The notes under the pieces are model-generated. The model ran no database searches. It had not been told where the DNA came from and was given only the letters and a program-made list of their open reading frames with translations. A stretch of DNA of 33,245 bases, from contig CAWEFA010000039.1 of the NCBI GenBank assembly GCA_963808135.1, positions 1 to 33,245 on the forward strand, in the 5' to 3' direction. This document shows positions 25,054 through 33,245 of the stretch, piece after piece; the first letter of the stretch is position 1; each line of letters opens with the position of its first letter. Position numbers and translations under genes: made by a program. This DNA comes from CAWEFA01 sp963808135. GTDB lineage: Bacteria > Bacteroidota > Bacteroidia > Bacteroidales > DTGW01.

Positions 25054-28000
25054 ATGAAAAAGATATTCCAATATATTGAAACAAAACATCTCGTTATTGC
25101 AGCGCTATTACTAATAATTATAATGGCCGGCGCTAATCACTACTACTTTTCGGAATCACGAATTTTTAATTTTCATGACAGATTTCAACACCAATTTATT
25201 AAACAGCAGGAATTACTTGAATTGCGTTTGCTCAAACTCGATCAATTATTAAAATCAAAAGGGATTGACCAACTTTTCTCAAAAAACACAATCCAACAGT
25301 ATGATTTAGATGCAAACAATTACATGTACTTTTTTATTTATAGAAATGACAGCATGCTTTTCTGGTCAGATAACCGTATTACCGAAGCTGAACTGCTTCC
25401 GGCTATTGCTAACGACAATCAGCTTTTACAACTTTCAAACGGGTGGTTTTATTCGCATGTTATCAATTCCGGGAAATACAGGTTTATAAGTTTATTGCTT
25501 ATTAAAAACAATTACAGCATACAAAATGAATATCTTGATAACAGCTTCAACCCTTCATTTAATTTGCCGAAAGAAATACAGGTCAAACCCAAATCGCTAA
25601 AAACAAAGTTTAATATATTAAACTCAAAAGGCATTGTAGCTTTTTCATTAGCTTTTGACAATAATTACAATTATTTAGGAAGCAAAGTTATATTGCCTGT
25701 TTGCTTTTTCATTTTCTGGCTTATTTTATTGTTGTTATATATAAACCTGGTTTATAAGCTGAAAAATAATTGGAATAAACTTGTTGCTATTTCAATTGGA
25801 GGTTTTCTGTTACTGCTTTTCAAATATTTAATGGTAGTGTTCAGGTTCCCATATTTTATCTATAAAACAGGAATTTTTCAACCTTCGCATTTTGCCCTGT
25901 CAAATATTTTACCTTCTTTGGGCGATTTATTTATTACATCGTGCATTATTTTTATTATTACTTATATTGCCTATGAACAACTACAAATAAAATCTCCAAT
26001 CGTTTGGAAAAAGAAAATTATTAAGCATATAGTTTCATTCATTGCATTGTTTTGTATAATTCTATATTTTAGAAATATAGACGTGCTTTTCGAAAACATA
26101 ATTTTCAATTCAAACATAAACTTCGACATGTTGAACATATCGGGTTTAAACTACTTCTCTGTTTTCGGGATTCTCTCTATTGCAATATTATTTGCGGTTT
26201 TTATTCTTTTATCCGATTTCACAATTAAGGTTTTCCATTCCGGGAGCAATTTCATAAAAACTGTTTTATATGTTCTAATATCGAGCGGCATTGTATTCAT
26301 ATTAATTAAATTAAGAAGTGTGGATGTCGATCCGGCCGAGCCGGTTCTTGTAATGTTGAGTTTCCTGATTATTATTTACAGCCGAAATTCCGGCAACAGG
26401 ATTTACAATTACAGGAATGTAATGATTCTTATAATTGTTTTTACTTCATACTGTGTTTATACTATTTATGATGAAACAGAAGAAAAATCGATAAATGAAA
26501 AAAAAGTGCTCGCGGTTAACCTTGCTTCAGAACATGATCCGGTTGCCGAATACCTGGTTTATGATATTGGAAAGGAAATAAGCGCCGATACTACACTTCA
26601 CAGGCTTACATTACAGAAAAAAATCGACTATCCATGGATTTTTAAATACATGCGTAAGAAATATTTTTCGGGATATTGGGAACGCTATGATTTGCAAATT
26701 GCAATTTGCAACCCGAAAGATTCAATATTTATAAGACCGGAAACTGTTTACAAACCATGTTTGAGCTTTTTCAAAAATATAATAACACACAATTGTGAAG
26801 AAATACCCGGTACAAATTTCTATTTTTTAAAAAACCCATTTGGCCATTTTAGCTATATTTCGGCGATGAGTTATAGCGATTCCATTTTGAAGGATGAAAC
26901 AAATTTGTTTATCCAGTTGGATTCGAGGCAGGCCAATGAAGGGCTGGGATACCCGGAACTTCTATTAGACGAACGTTTTTCGCACCATAAGTTGAGATCG
27001 GGATATTCGTATGCCAGATACTACAAAAATAAGCTTGTTTCGGAATCAGGAAGCTATTCATATAATTTTAACCCTCTCGAATACTTAAAGCAGGATAGAG
27101 AATACACTTTTATAAAATTCGATGGCTACGAACATGTTTTTTATAAACCGGATAAGGACAATTTAATTATCGTAAGCAAGCCATCGGTTGGAATTTTCAA
27201 TCTTTTAGTCGCTTTTTCCTACCTCTTTATTTTTTATTTTATTGGAATAAATATTTTGTTGATTGCAATCGGTTCGAAATTGATAAAATTCGGTATAAAT
27301 AAAGATTTCAAATCAAGAATCAGGCTTTCAATAATCGGTGTTTTGATTTTGTCGCTTTTTAGTGTAGGGACAATTACAACTTATTTTATTTTAAAACAAT
27401 ATAAGAATAAAAACAGGGAAAACATTTCGGAGAAACTTCAATCGGTTTATATGGAGCTGGAAAGCAAACTGGCTGACGAAAAAAATATCGATTTTACCTG
27501 GAATTCCTATGAATACAGCAACCTTGAAGATTTGTTAAGAAAGCTTTCAAATGTTTTTTATACTGATATTAATCTTTACGATTCGAATGGCAGGATGATT
27601 GCAAGTTCGCGACCTGAAATTTTCGATAAAGGCCTTTTGGGATACTACATGAACCCACAAGCATGTTTTCAATTGGTAAAAAACAATAAAACCGAATTTA
27701 TACAAAGCGAAAAGATTGGGAAGCTCAGATATTTGTCAATTTATGCGCCTTTTTTTAATTACCAGGATCATTTGCTCGCTTATCTTAACCTGCCTTATTT
27801 TACAAGACAAAATACGCTGAAACAGGAACTATCGTCATTAATGCTTACCATAATTAATTTTTATGTTTTTTTAATTTTGGTATCGATAAGTATTGCTGTT
27901 TTTATTTCAGATAAAATAACACAGCCGTTACGTTTTATCAGCGATAAATTTGCTTCAATAAAGCTTGGCGCCGTAAGTGAGAAAATTGTATATAACAATC

Positions 28001-28758
28001 GGGATGAAATTGGAAACCTCGTTCAGGAATATAACCGGATGGTAGACGAACTGGAGCGTTCGGTACAAATGTTGGCAAAATCGGAGCGTGAATCGGCATG
28101 GCGCGAGATGGCGCGCCAGATTGCCCATGAAATAAAAAACCCTCTGACACCGATGAAACTTAGCATCCAACAATTGCAGCGCGCATGGGACGATAAGGTT
28201 GAAAACATCAATGAATATTTCTCAAGGGTTACAAAAACAATAGTTGAACAAATCGATAACCTATCAAATATTGCAACCGAATTTTCAAACTTTGCCCAAA
28301 TGCCCAAGACTAATCTGGAACTTCTTGATTTGAAAATATTACTTAGCGGCGTTATAAACCTGTTTTCTGAAAGTGGCGCCAAATTTATCCTGAATTACAA
28401 TAAAGATGATGAATACTTTTTTATTGCCGATAAAGAGCAAATGTCGAGGGTATTTATAAACCTCGCTACCAATGCCGTTCAAGCTATTCCCCAAGATCGT
28501 CAAGGCGTAATAGGATTCGTTATTGCCAAAACCGATAACAAAATAGCAATAACGATCCGTGACAATGGCATTGGCATTTCAAAAGAAATGGCCGATAAAC
28601 TTTTTCAGCCAAATTTTACAACCAAATCTGGAGGAATGGGATTGGGCCTTGCAATAAGCAAAAGTATTATTGAAAATGCCGGCGGTCAAATAACTTTCGA
28701 AACCTCGCCTGGTAAGGGAACAACATTTTTTGTTTTTCTGCCATTGGTAAACAAATAA
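25054..28758 (+). CDS. Large NtrY-like sensor histidine kinase
   Basis: 1,234 residues, much longer than ordinary sensor kinases. A first membrane segment (about 13-33) is followed by an extracytoplasmic part, then a block of about eight membrane segments (about 220-465), a second extracytoplasmic region (about 470-720), two more segments (about 722-785) and a further sensor region. A last segment (about 925-950) leads to a HAMP domain (945-1000) and the kinase core. The phosphorylated residue is His1025 in ARQIAHEIKNPLTPMKLSIQ. The N box (FINLATNAVQA), G1 (IRDNGIGIS), F box and G2 (GGMGLGLAISKSI) follow. The H-box sequence with HEIKNPLTPMK is typical of NtrY-class kinases. No response regulator is adjacent. 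Confidence 0.9.
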   Translation: MKKIFQYIETKHLVIAALLLIIIMAGANHYYFSESRIFNFHDRFQHQFIKQQELLELRLLKLDQLLKSKGIDQLFSKNTIQQYDLDANNYMYFFIYRNDSMLFWSDNRITEAELLPAIANDNQLLQLSNGWFYSHVINSGKYRFISLLLIKNNYSIQNEYLDNSFNPSFNLPKEIQVKPKSLKTKFNILNSKGIVAFSLAFDNNYNYLGSKVILPVCFFIFWLILLLLYINLVYKLKNNWNKLVAISIGGFLLLLFKYLMVVFRFPYFIYKTGIFQPSHFALSNILPSLGDLFITSCIIFIITYIAYEQLQIKSPIVWKKKIIKHIVSFIALFCIILYFRNIDVLFENIIFNSNINFDMLNISGLNYFSVFGILSIAILFAVFILLSDFTIKVFHSGSNFIKTVLYVLISSGIVFILIKLRSVDVDPAEPVLVMLSFLIIIYSRNSGNRIYNYRNVMILIIVFTSYCVYTIYDETEEKSINEKKVLAVNLASEHDPVAEYLVYDIGKEISADTTLHRLTLQKKIDYPWIFKYMRKKYFSGYWERYDLQIAICNPKDSIFIRPETVYKPCLSFFKNIITHNCEEIPGTNFYFLKNPFGHFSYISAMSYSDSILKDETNLFIQLDSRQANEGLGYPELLLDERFSHHKLRSGYSYARYYKNKLVSESGSYSYNFNPLEYLKQDREYTFIKFDGYEHVFYKPDKDNLIIVSKPSVGIFNLLVAFSYLFIFYFIGINILLIAIGSKLIKFGINKDFKSRIRLSIIGVLILSLFSVGTITTYFILKQYKNKNRENISEKLQSVYMELESKLADEKNIDFTWNSYEYSNLEDLLRKLSNVFYTDINLYDSNGRMIASSRPEIFDKGLLGYYMNPQACFQLVKNNKTEFIQSEKIGKLRYLSIYAPFFNYQDHLLAYLNLPYFTRQNTLKQELSSLMLTIINFYVFLILVSISIAVFISDKITQPLRFISDKFASIKLGAVSEKIVYNNRDEIGNLVQEYNRMVDELERSVQMLAKSERESAWREMARQIAHEIKNPLTPMKLSIQQLQRAWDDKVENINEYFSRVTKTIVEQIDNLSNIATEFSNFAQMPKTNLELLDLKILLSGVINLFSESGAKFILNYNKDDEYFFIADKEQMSRVFINLATNAVQAIPQDRQGVIGFVIAKTDNKIAITIRDNGIGISKEMADKLFQPNFTTKSGGMGLGLAISKSIIENAGGQITFETSPGKGTTFFVFLPLVNK

Positions 28759-28935
28759 GAATTTCTTAAAAATTAATATCGATTATATCGTTATAGAATT
28801 TCTATTCCATTTCCTAAAAACAAACATTATTTTAAAACGAAGCGGTTAAGAATAAAATGGAATAATAATATTCTTTTTAATCCCATTGTTCTAAAAATTT
28901 TCTAATTTTCTCGAAATTTTTCATAAATATTTTTA

Positions 28936-29485
28936 ATGCGGAATATTAAGAATTCTGATTGTTTACAAACAACTAAACTCGACTATAATTCTTTCGAGAA
29001 ATTATTTAAAGAGCTTTATCCTCAACTATGCCGATTTTGCATTCGCTTTGTACGAACTCCTCAAATTGCTGAAGAAATTGTGCAGGAACAATTTGTTCAA
29101 ATTTGGGAAAAACGCGAATCAGTTGAATATTCACACATCATTTAAACCATATATGTATTCTGCGGTAAAAAACAGAAGTATCGATTATTTAAGAAATGCG
29201 TTTGTTAATTCCCAATTTGTGCCCGAAGAAAATTCTGAATATATAATAGAAACAAACAATCCTCATTTTTCAATAGAAAATGAGGAATTGGAAATTATTG
29301 TTAAAAATGCTATTGAAGAATTGCCGATAAAATGTCATGCTATTTTTTCAATGAGCCGTTTTGGGGAGCTGACAAATAAAGAAATTTCATTAACGTTGGA
29401 TATTTCGGAAAAAACTGTCGAAAATCAAATTACAATTGCAATAAAAAGGATAAAATTCGCAGTTATAAAATATTTTAATTGTTGA
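28936..29485 (+). pseudogene. ECF-type RNA polymerase sigma factor, one frameshift
   Basis: Sigma-70 family factor of the extracytoplasmic function class, with region 2 in the first frame (FEKLFKELYPQLCRFCIRFV, IAEEIVQEQFVQIWEKRES) and the rest in the second (FKPYMYSAVKNRSIDYLRN, then region 4 IEELPIKCHAIFSMSRFGEL, NKEISLTLDISEKTVENQ). The first frame stops at 29145. Removing one G near 29122 joins RES to LNIHTSFKPY, which is the usual wording of Bacteroidota members. Repaired length is about 183 residues. FecR and a SusC-type receptor follow, the classical set for a cell-surface signalling switch. Confidence 0.87.
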
Positions 29486-29608
29486 TAAAGATAAGGTTTT
29501 AAAGACGATGCCAAAAAAAGAATTGTTTTTTTAATAATAATTATAATTAGCAAAGTCCATAAAAATAAAAATTTAGTCTTAGCAAAAAAAAATCTTTAGT
29601 TTCTTTTA

Positions 29609-29632
29609 GGGGATAAGGTCATTATTTTCGTC
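29609..29632 (+). promoter_or_regulatory. Candidate ECF sigma promoter upstream of fecR
   Basis: GGGGATA (29609-29615) and CGTC (29629-29632) are spaced 13 bases apart, in front of the FecR gene. CGTC is a frequent -10 element of ECF promoters. This would let the neighbouring sigma factor drive its anti-sigma factor and receptor. It is a pattern match only. Confidence 0.4.
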
Positions 29633-29652
29633 ATATATATAAATTAGTTAAA

Positions 29653-30648
29653 ATGGCAAATGAAATAAATATCGGTTTAGCTATCCTGTATCTTAACGGA
29701 AAAGCAACTGAACCGGAACGAAAGCAATTCGAAACTTTGCTAAAAGCTTCGCCGGAAATATCGGAACAATTCAATGAATTTAAGAATTACTGGGAACTTG
29801 CAGGCAAAGCATATCAAAATTATAATCCCGATACTAAAAAAGCATTGAATGAAGTGCTTAAAAAAACAAAGCATAAATCTTCATTTGATAATATTCGAAA
29901 ATTCGGTTATCGGGCATTAAAAATTGCAGCTACGGTATTAATAATTATCTCTCTCGGTACAATCACAAAATATGCGTATAATTGGTGGGAGAAAGAGAAT
30001 TTCGAAACATTTGATTCGGGAAATAATGTAGTCTCAGTTTCACTTTCCGATGGCTCAAAAATCTGGTTAAATAAATACAGCGAATTAAAAGCCCCGAAAA
30101 TATTTAAAAGCGCCAAGCGCGAAGTGTTTCTTAAAGGTGAAGCTTATTTCGAAGTAGCTAAAAATCCTAAAAAACCATTTACAATTTGTGCAAGAAATAC
30201 AATTACCGAAGTATTGGGCACATCCTTCAATTTAAAAGCAAAAGAATCGGATAGTGTTGTAAGCATTTGTGTGGTTACCGGGAAAGTTGCTTTTTTCCAA
30301 AAAAACAAAGAGGAAAATAAAATAGTTCTGCTTCCGGGTGAAAAAGGATTGTATTATGTTTCAAACAATCAGTTATTAAAGAAATCAATTAACACTAACA
30401 GCAATTTTATTGCCTGGAAAACGGGAAAACTTCAATTTAAAAATGCTTCGTTAGCTGAAGTATGCTATGCACTGTCCGATTATTATAAAGTTGATATAAT
30501 GATCCCACCTGATGCTGCGGAAAAGAAATTTTCTTATTCGGGAAACTTCATAAATGCACCGCTTAAAGAAACTTTAGATATTATCGGGTTAACATTAGGG
30601 ATAAAATTTATCAATACAGGAGATAAAATAAGTTTACAATATATTTAA
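29653..30648 (+). CDS. FecR-type anti-sigma factor
   Basis: 331 residues. The cytoplasmic N-terminal part (1-90) would hold the sigma factor. One membrane segment (about 96-112) follows. The periplasmic FecR domain has VSLSDGSKIWLNKYSELKAP and the FLKGEAYFEVAKNPKKPF block. The C-terminal DUF4974 domain (about 255-331) has LQFKNASLAEVCYALSDYY. The protein senses the receptor's signalling domain and releases the sigma factor. It starts 167 bases after the sigma gene and is followed after 119 bases by the receptor. Confidence 0.93.
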   Translation: MANEINIGLAILYLNGKATEPERKQFETLLKASPEISEQFNEFKNYWELAGKAYQNYNPDTKKALNEVLKKTKHKSSFDNIRKFGYRALKIAATVLIIISLGTITKYAYNWWEKENFETFDSGNNVVSVSLSDGSKIWLNKYSELKAPKIFKSAKREVFLKGEAYFEVAKNPKKPFTICARNTITEVLGTSFNLKAKESDSVVSICVVTGKVAFFQKNKEENKIVLLPGEKGLYYVSNNQLLKKSINTNSNFIAWKTGKLQFKNASLAEVCYALSDYYKVDIMIPPDAAEKKFSYSGNFINAPLKETLDIIGLTLGIKFINTGDKISLQYI

Positions 30649-30767
30649 AACATGAAGACATTTAAAGGCTTTAAAAAATTTAGCAACACACGATTGAGAA
30701 TAAACTTTTAACGGACTAATTTTATAAGCACGTTAAAAAATATTTTATCATAAAAACCAATGATTGC

Positions 30768-33245
30768 ATGATAAAAAAATTACTCGCGGGAATTGTATAT
30801 CTTGTATGTTCTGTTTCGCTCCTTTCAGCAAGGCAAAATGAAGACATACTCGATTATACAGTTGTTTTAAGTCCCGGAGAATATTCTCTTGAACAAATTA
30901 TTGAAGTTTTAAATAATACAAACATAGTCAGCGTTACATATAATGCCAATGTTATTCCTTTAAATGCCCTGGTTAAAACTACCAGTTCAACCCCAAGTAT
31001 AAGACAAATTCTAAAAAGATCCAAAATGCACTGCCGGTTGAATGCCATGTAAAAGATAAATATATTATTCTGAAAAGAAACAAGCCGCTTCCTAAGTTTA
31101 AAATATCGGGGCACATAACCGATTCGTCTTTGTGTGAGCCAATGGCAGGCGTAAATATTTATGATAAGGATAATTATAATGGAACAATAAGCAATCCCGA
31201 CGGCAGCTTTTTAATTAATCTCGCTACCGGAAATCACAAGTTGGTTTTCAGCTTCATGGGTTATAAACCTGAAAAAAGAGAAATTTATGTTGACAGCGAT
31301 CGTGTGGTAAATATTTCATTATGCATGACAGTAAAAGAATTAGATGAAGTAAAAGTAGTATCGAATAAAAAGAAGAAATTTTTTGATATTGATATTGGAA
31401 GGGCACTGGAATCTATAAGCCTGAAAGATATTGAGAAAACAAATACAAGTAATGCTTCAGATATTTTACATTCGAGGATTTCGGGCGTATGGGCTACTGA
31501 AATATCCGGCTTGCCTGGCGATCATGAAAGCATCCATATAAGGGGAATCAGCTCCCTGTTTGGTTGTGTAGACCCGTTATTTGTAGTTGATGGCACCCCG
31601 GTGCCTTCTATCAATTACAATTCGCTTGGTATTGCCGATTTGAATATAAACGATATTGAAAACATTACTGTTCTTAAAGATGCTTCTTCCACAGCGCTTT
31701 TCGGATATTTAGGGGGAAATGGCGTAGTTCTGATTGATACAAAACGTGGCAACAAAGAAAATAATTTAGAGTTTAGTACAAAATCAGGTTATCAATGGTT
31801 TTCGAAAAGGTATGATTTAATGGGAACCAGGGATTTTTTATCATCTATTTTAAAAAGCAGTCAGTATAATTTAAAAGACCTTAAGTCATTTTATCCCGCA
31901 TATAATTCTTCTTTGAGCAGCTATAACTGGCAGGACCATATATTTCAAAACGGCAGTGCAAACGAATATCAATTAACAAGCTCTGGGAGCATAAAAAATA
32001 CAGGTTATTACATTTCGGGAAATATTAACGATAACCAGGGTATTATTAAAAATACATCATACAAACGACATACTTTTTCAGCAAATATTAATCATACGCT
32101 ATATAATTGTGTAAATATTTTTGCCGGATATATGGGCAGCACACAGGAAAACAACAATAATCTCGATAACTACGGGGGAAATGCAGTGCTTTTTGAAGGT
32201 ATCAATAAATCGCCCTGTATCCTGAGTACGCCCGATTCATTTTATGTTTACGCAGTCCCCAAGCCTGGTAAAAATATACCTAAAGATAGAATATATTATT
32301 ATTATCCATCGCTTCAAAGCAGGCAATTAACAGATTCATTAGTCAACGATTTTCAGAAGAAGATGAACGAATCATCAAATACATTCAGAGGCGCTATAAA
32401 AATAAATTTTTCTAAAAATCTCGATTTTAGCGCTTCATCAGATTGGACTAAGCGGAATTTTCAGTACAACTCCGATATTCACCGCGACAGTATTTTAAAT
32501 TACAATGATGATTATTTTATACAATCGTTGCATGAATATTTAAAAAGCAATGAAAGTGTATTAGTCCAGAACAACTTGTGGCAACTGAACTTTCAACAAA
32601 AAGTCAATAAACATGAGTTTAACATAAATTCAGGGATCAGGTATTATAACGATAATGCAAGCTGGCATGTTGTTTCAACAAATGTTGACATGAACAATAT
32701 AGGATTATACGATGAGGTTTATATTCGAAACTCTTTTGCTATAAATGGGAACAATGGCTTGCTAACCCGCCATGTCCGTTCATATCTTGGCAACTTTAAT
32801 TACAATTTTGATAAGAAATATTTTATTTCTCTTGCTGTTAATTACGAGAAACTAAGCGAAGATGATTGCTCAAGTTTAAAAGCATGGTTTCCTTCAGTAG
32901 CGGTTAATTGGGACTTAGCCCGTGAAAATCCATTGATTCAGGTTTACTGGCTTACCCATTTAAATTTATCTCCAAATTGGGGGCGTTCCGGGAACAACCC
33001 ATTAAATGTTCAATCGAGCGACCTTTATGGAATTGCAGAGTATAATGTCAGTGATTCTATCGATAAAGGCAAATATACCGCACAATTATCAAATCATTTA
33101 ATTAACAAGGAAACTCTTGAAGAATTTGATTTTGGAACAAAAACAAATTACTTCAAAACAGGATAAAATTAACCGCCGATATTTACACCAAAACAAATAA
33201 TTACATGATGGTTCAACGCGATATTCCCGCTTATTACGGAGAAGG
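30768..33245 (+). pseudogene. SusC/RagA-type TonB-dependent receptor, partial, two frame breaks
   Basis: Outer-membrane import receptor that runs past the window's right edge. It begins with a signal peptide (LLAGIVYLVCSVSLLSA) and a secretin/TonB N-terminal (STN) signalling domain (SLEQIIEVLNNTNIVSVTYN). A carboxypeptidase-regulatory-like domain follows (ISGHITDSSLCEPMAGVNIY), then the plug (DPLFVVDGTPVPSINYNSLG, ITVLKDASSTALFGYLGGNG) and the start of the barrel. The first break is in the A-run at 31013-31017, where one more A joins QILKKIQNALPVE to the main frame. The second is in the A-run at 33155-33158, where one more A carries the frame past the stop at 33164-33166 into KLTADIYTKTNNYM. 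The STN domain fits control by the sigma/FecR pair upstream. No SusD is visible before the edge. Confidence 0.9.

Noticed and set aside
1..33245. A new anti-phage or other defence system
   Set aside because: No nuclease, reverse transcriptase, methylase, toxin-antitoxin pair or CRISPR component could be recognised; the broken kinase is in a foreign fragment.

Overview
The window has two parts with visibly different composition. Bases 1 to about 1,725 are GC-rich and hold a broken Ser/Thr protein kinase of the kind common in myxobacteria and other kinase-rich bacteria. From about 1,730 to the end the DNA is AT-rich and clearly Bacteroidota: type-B ribosomal protein L31, ExbB-ExbD-ExbD-TonB, ECF sigma/FecR/SusC-type receptor, DUF2851, a GlmU-like protein, TAnnTTTG promoter boxes and Cys-type lipoproteins. 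The switch falls inside the 3' end of hpt, which lacks its 5' part. I read it as an assembly chimera rather than a natural transfer.

Layout: (1) 1-1,725, foreign GC-rich fragment. (2) 1,730-5,216, hpt (3' end), adk, obgE, a PAP2 phosphatase and a lipoate-protein ligase, all on the + strand. (3) 5,399-11,667, a likely operon of seven genes: small membrane protein, PstS-like lipoprotein, TPR protein, ExbB, ExbD, ExbD, TonB. It ends at a strong bidirectional terminator. (4) 11,726-17,443, minus strand: lon, GlmU-like protein, rpmE (type B), flippase. (5) 17,669-19,090, tRNA-His and then a complete IS256-like insertion sequence with inverted ends and an 8-bp target duplication. (6) 19,155-21,791, minus strand: a large lipoprotein with twelve GxGY-type repeats. 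(7) 22,101-24,869: a DUF2851 gene interrupted by a paired-hairpin, REP-like element, a decayed four-helix-bundle (23S IVS-type) element bounded by inverted repeats, and a potassium channel with an RCK/TrkA domain. (8) 25,054-28,758: a very large NtrY-like histidine kinase. (9) 28,936-33,245: ECF sigma factor, FecR anti-sigma factor and a SusC-type TonB-dependent receptor that runs off the window.

How the genes fit together: the ExbB/ExbD/TonB operon supplies the energy-coupling machinery that the SusC-type receptor at the right end would need. The sigma/FecR pair is the usual cell-surface signalling switch for such a receptor. The rest is housekeeping (nucleotide salvage, ribosome GTPase, lipoylation, protein quality control) mixed with mobile and repeat elements.

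At least eight genes carry single-base or two-base frame breaks, several in homopolymers (kinase, PstS-like, lon, transposase, DUF2851, sigma factor, and the receptor twice). This looks like residual long-read sequence error, so the broken genes outside the mobile elements are probably intact in the organism. I see no CRISPR array, no rRNA and no recognisable new defence system. The most unusual biology is the mobile and repeat structure at 17.8-23.8 kb and the GxGY-repeat lipoprotein.
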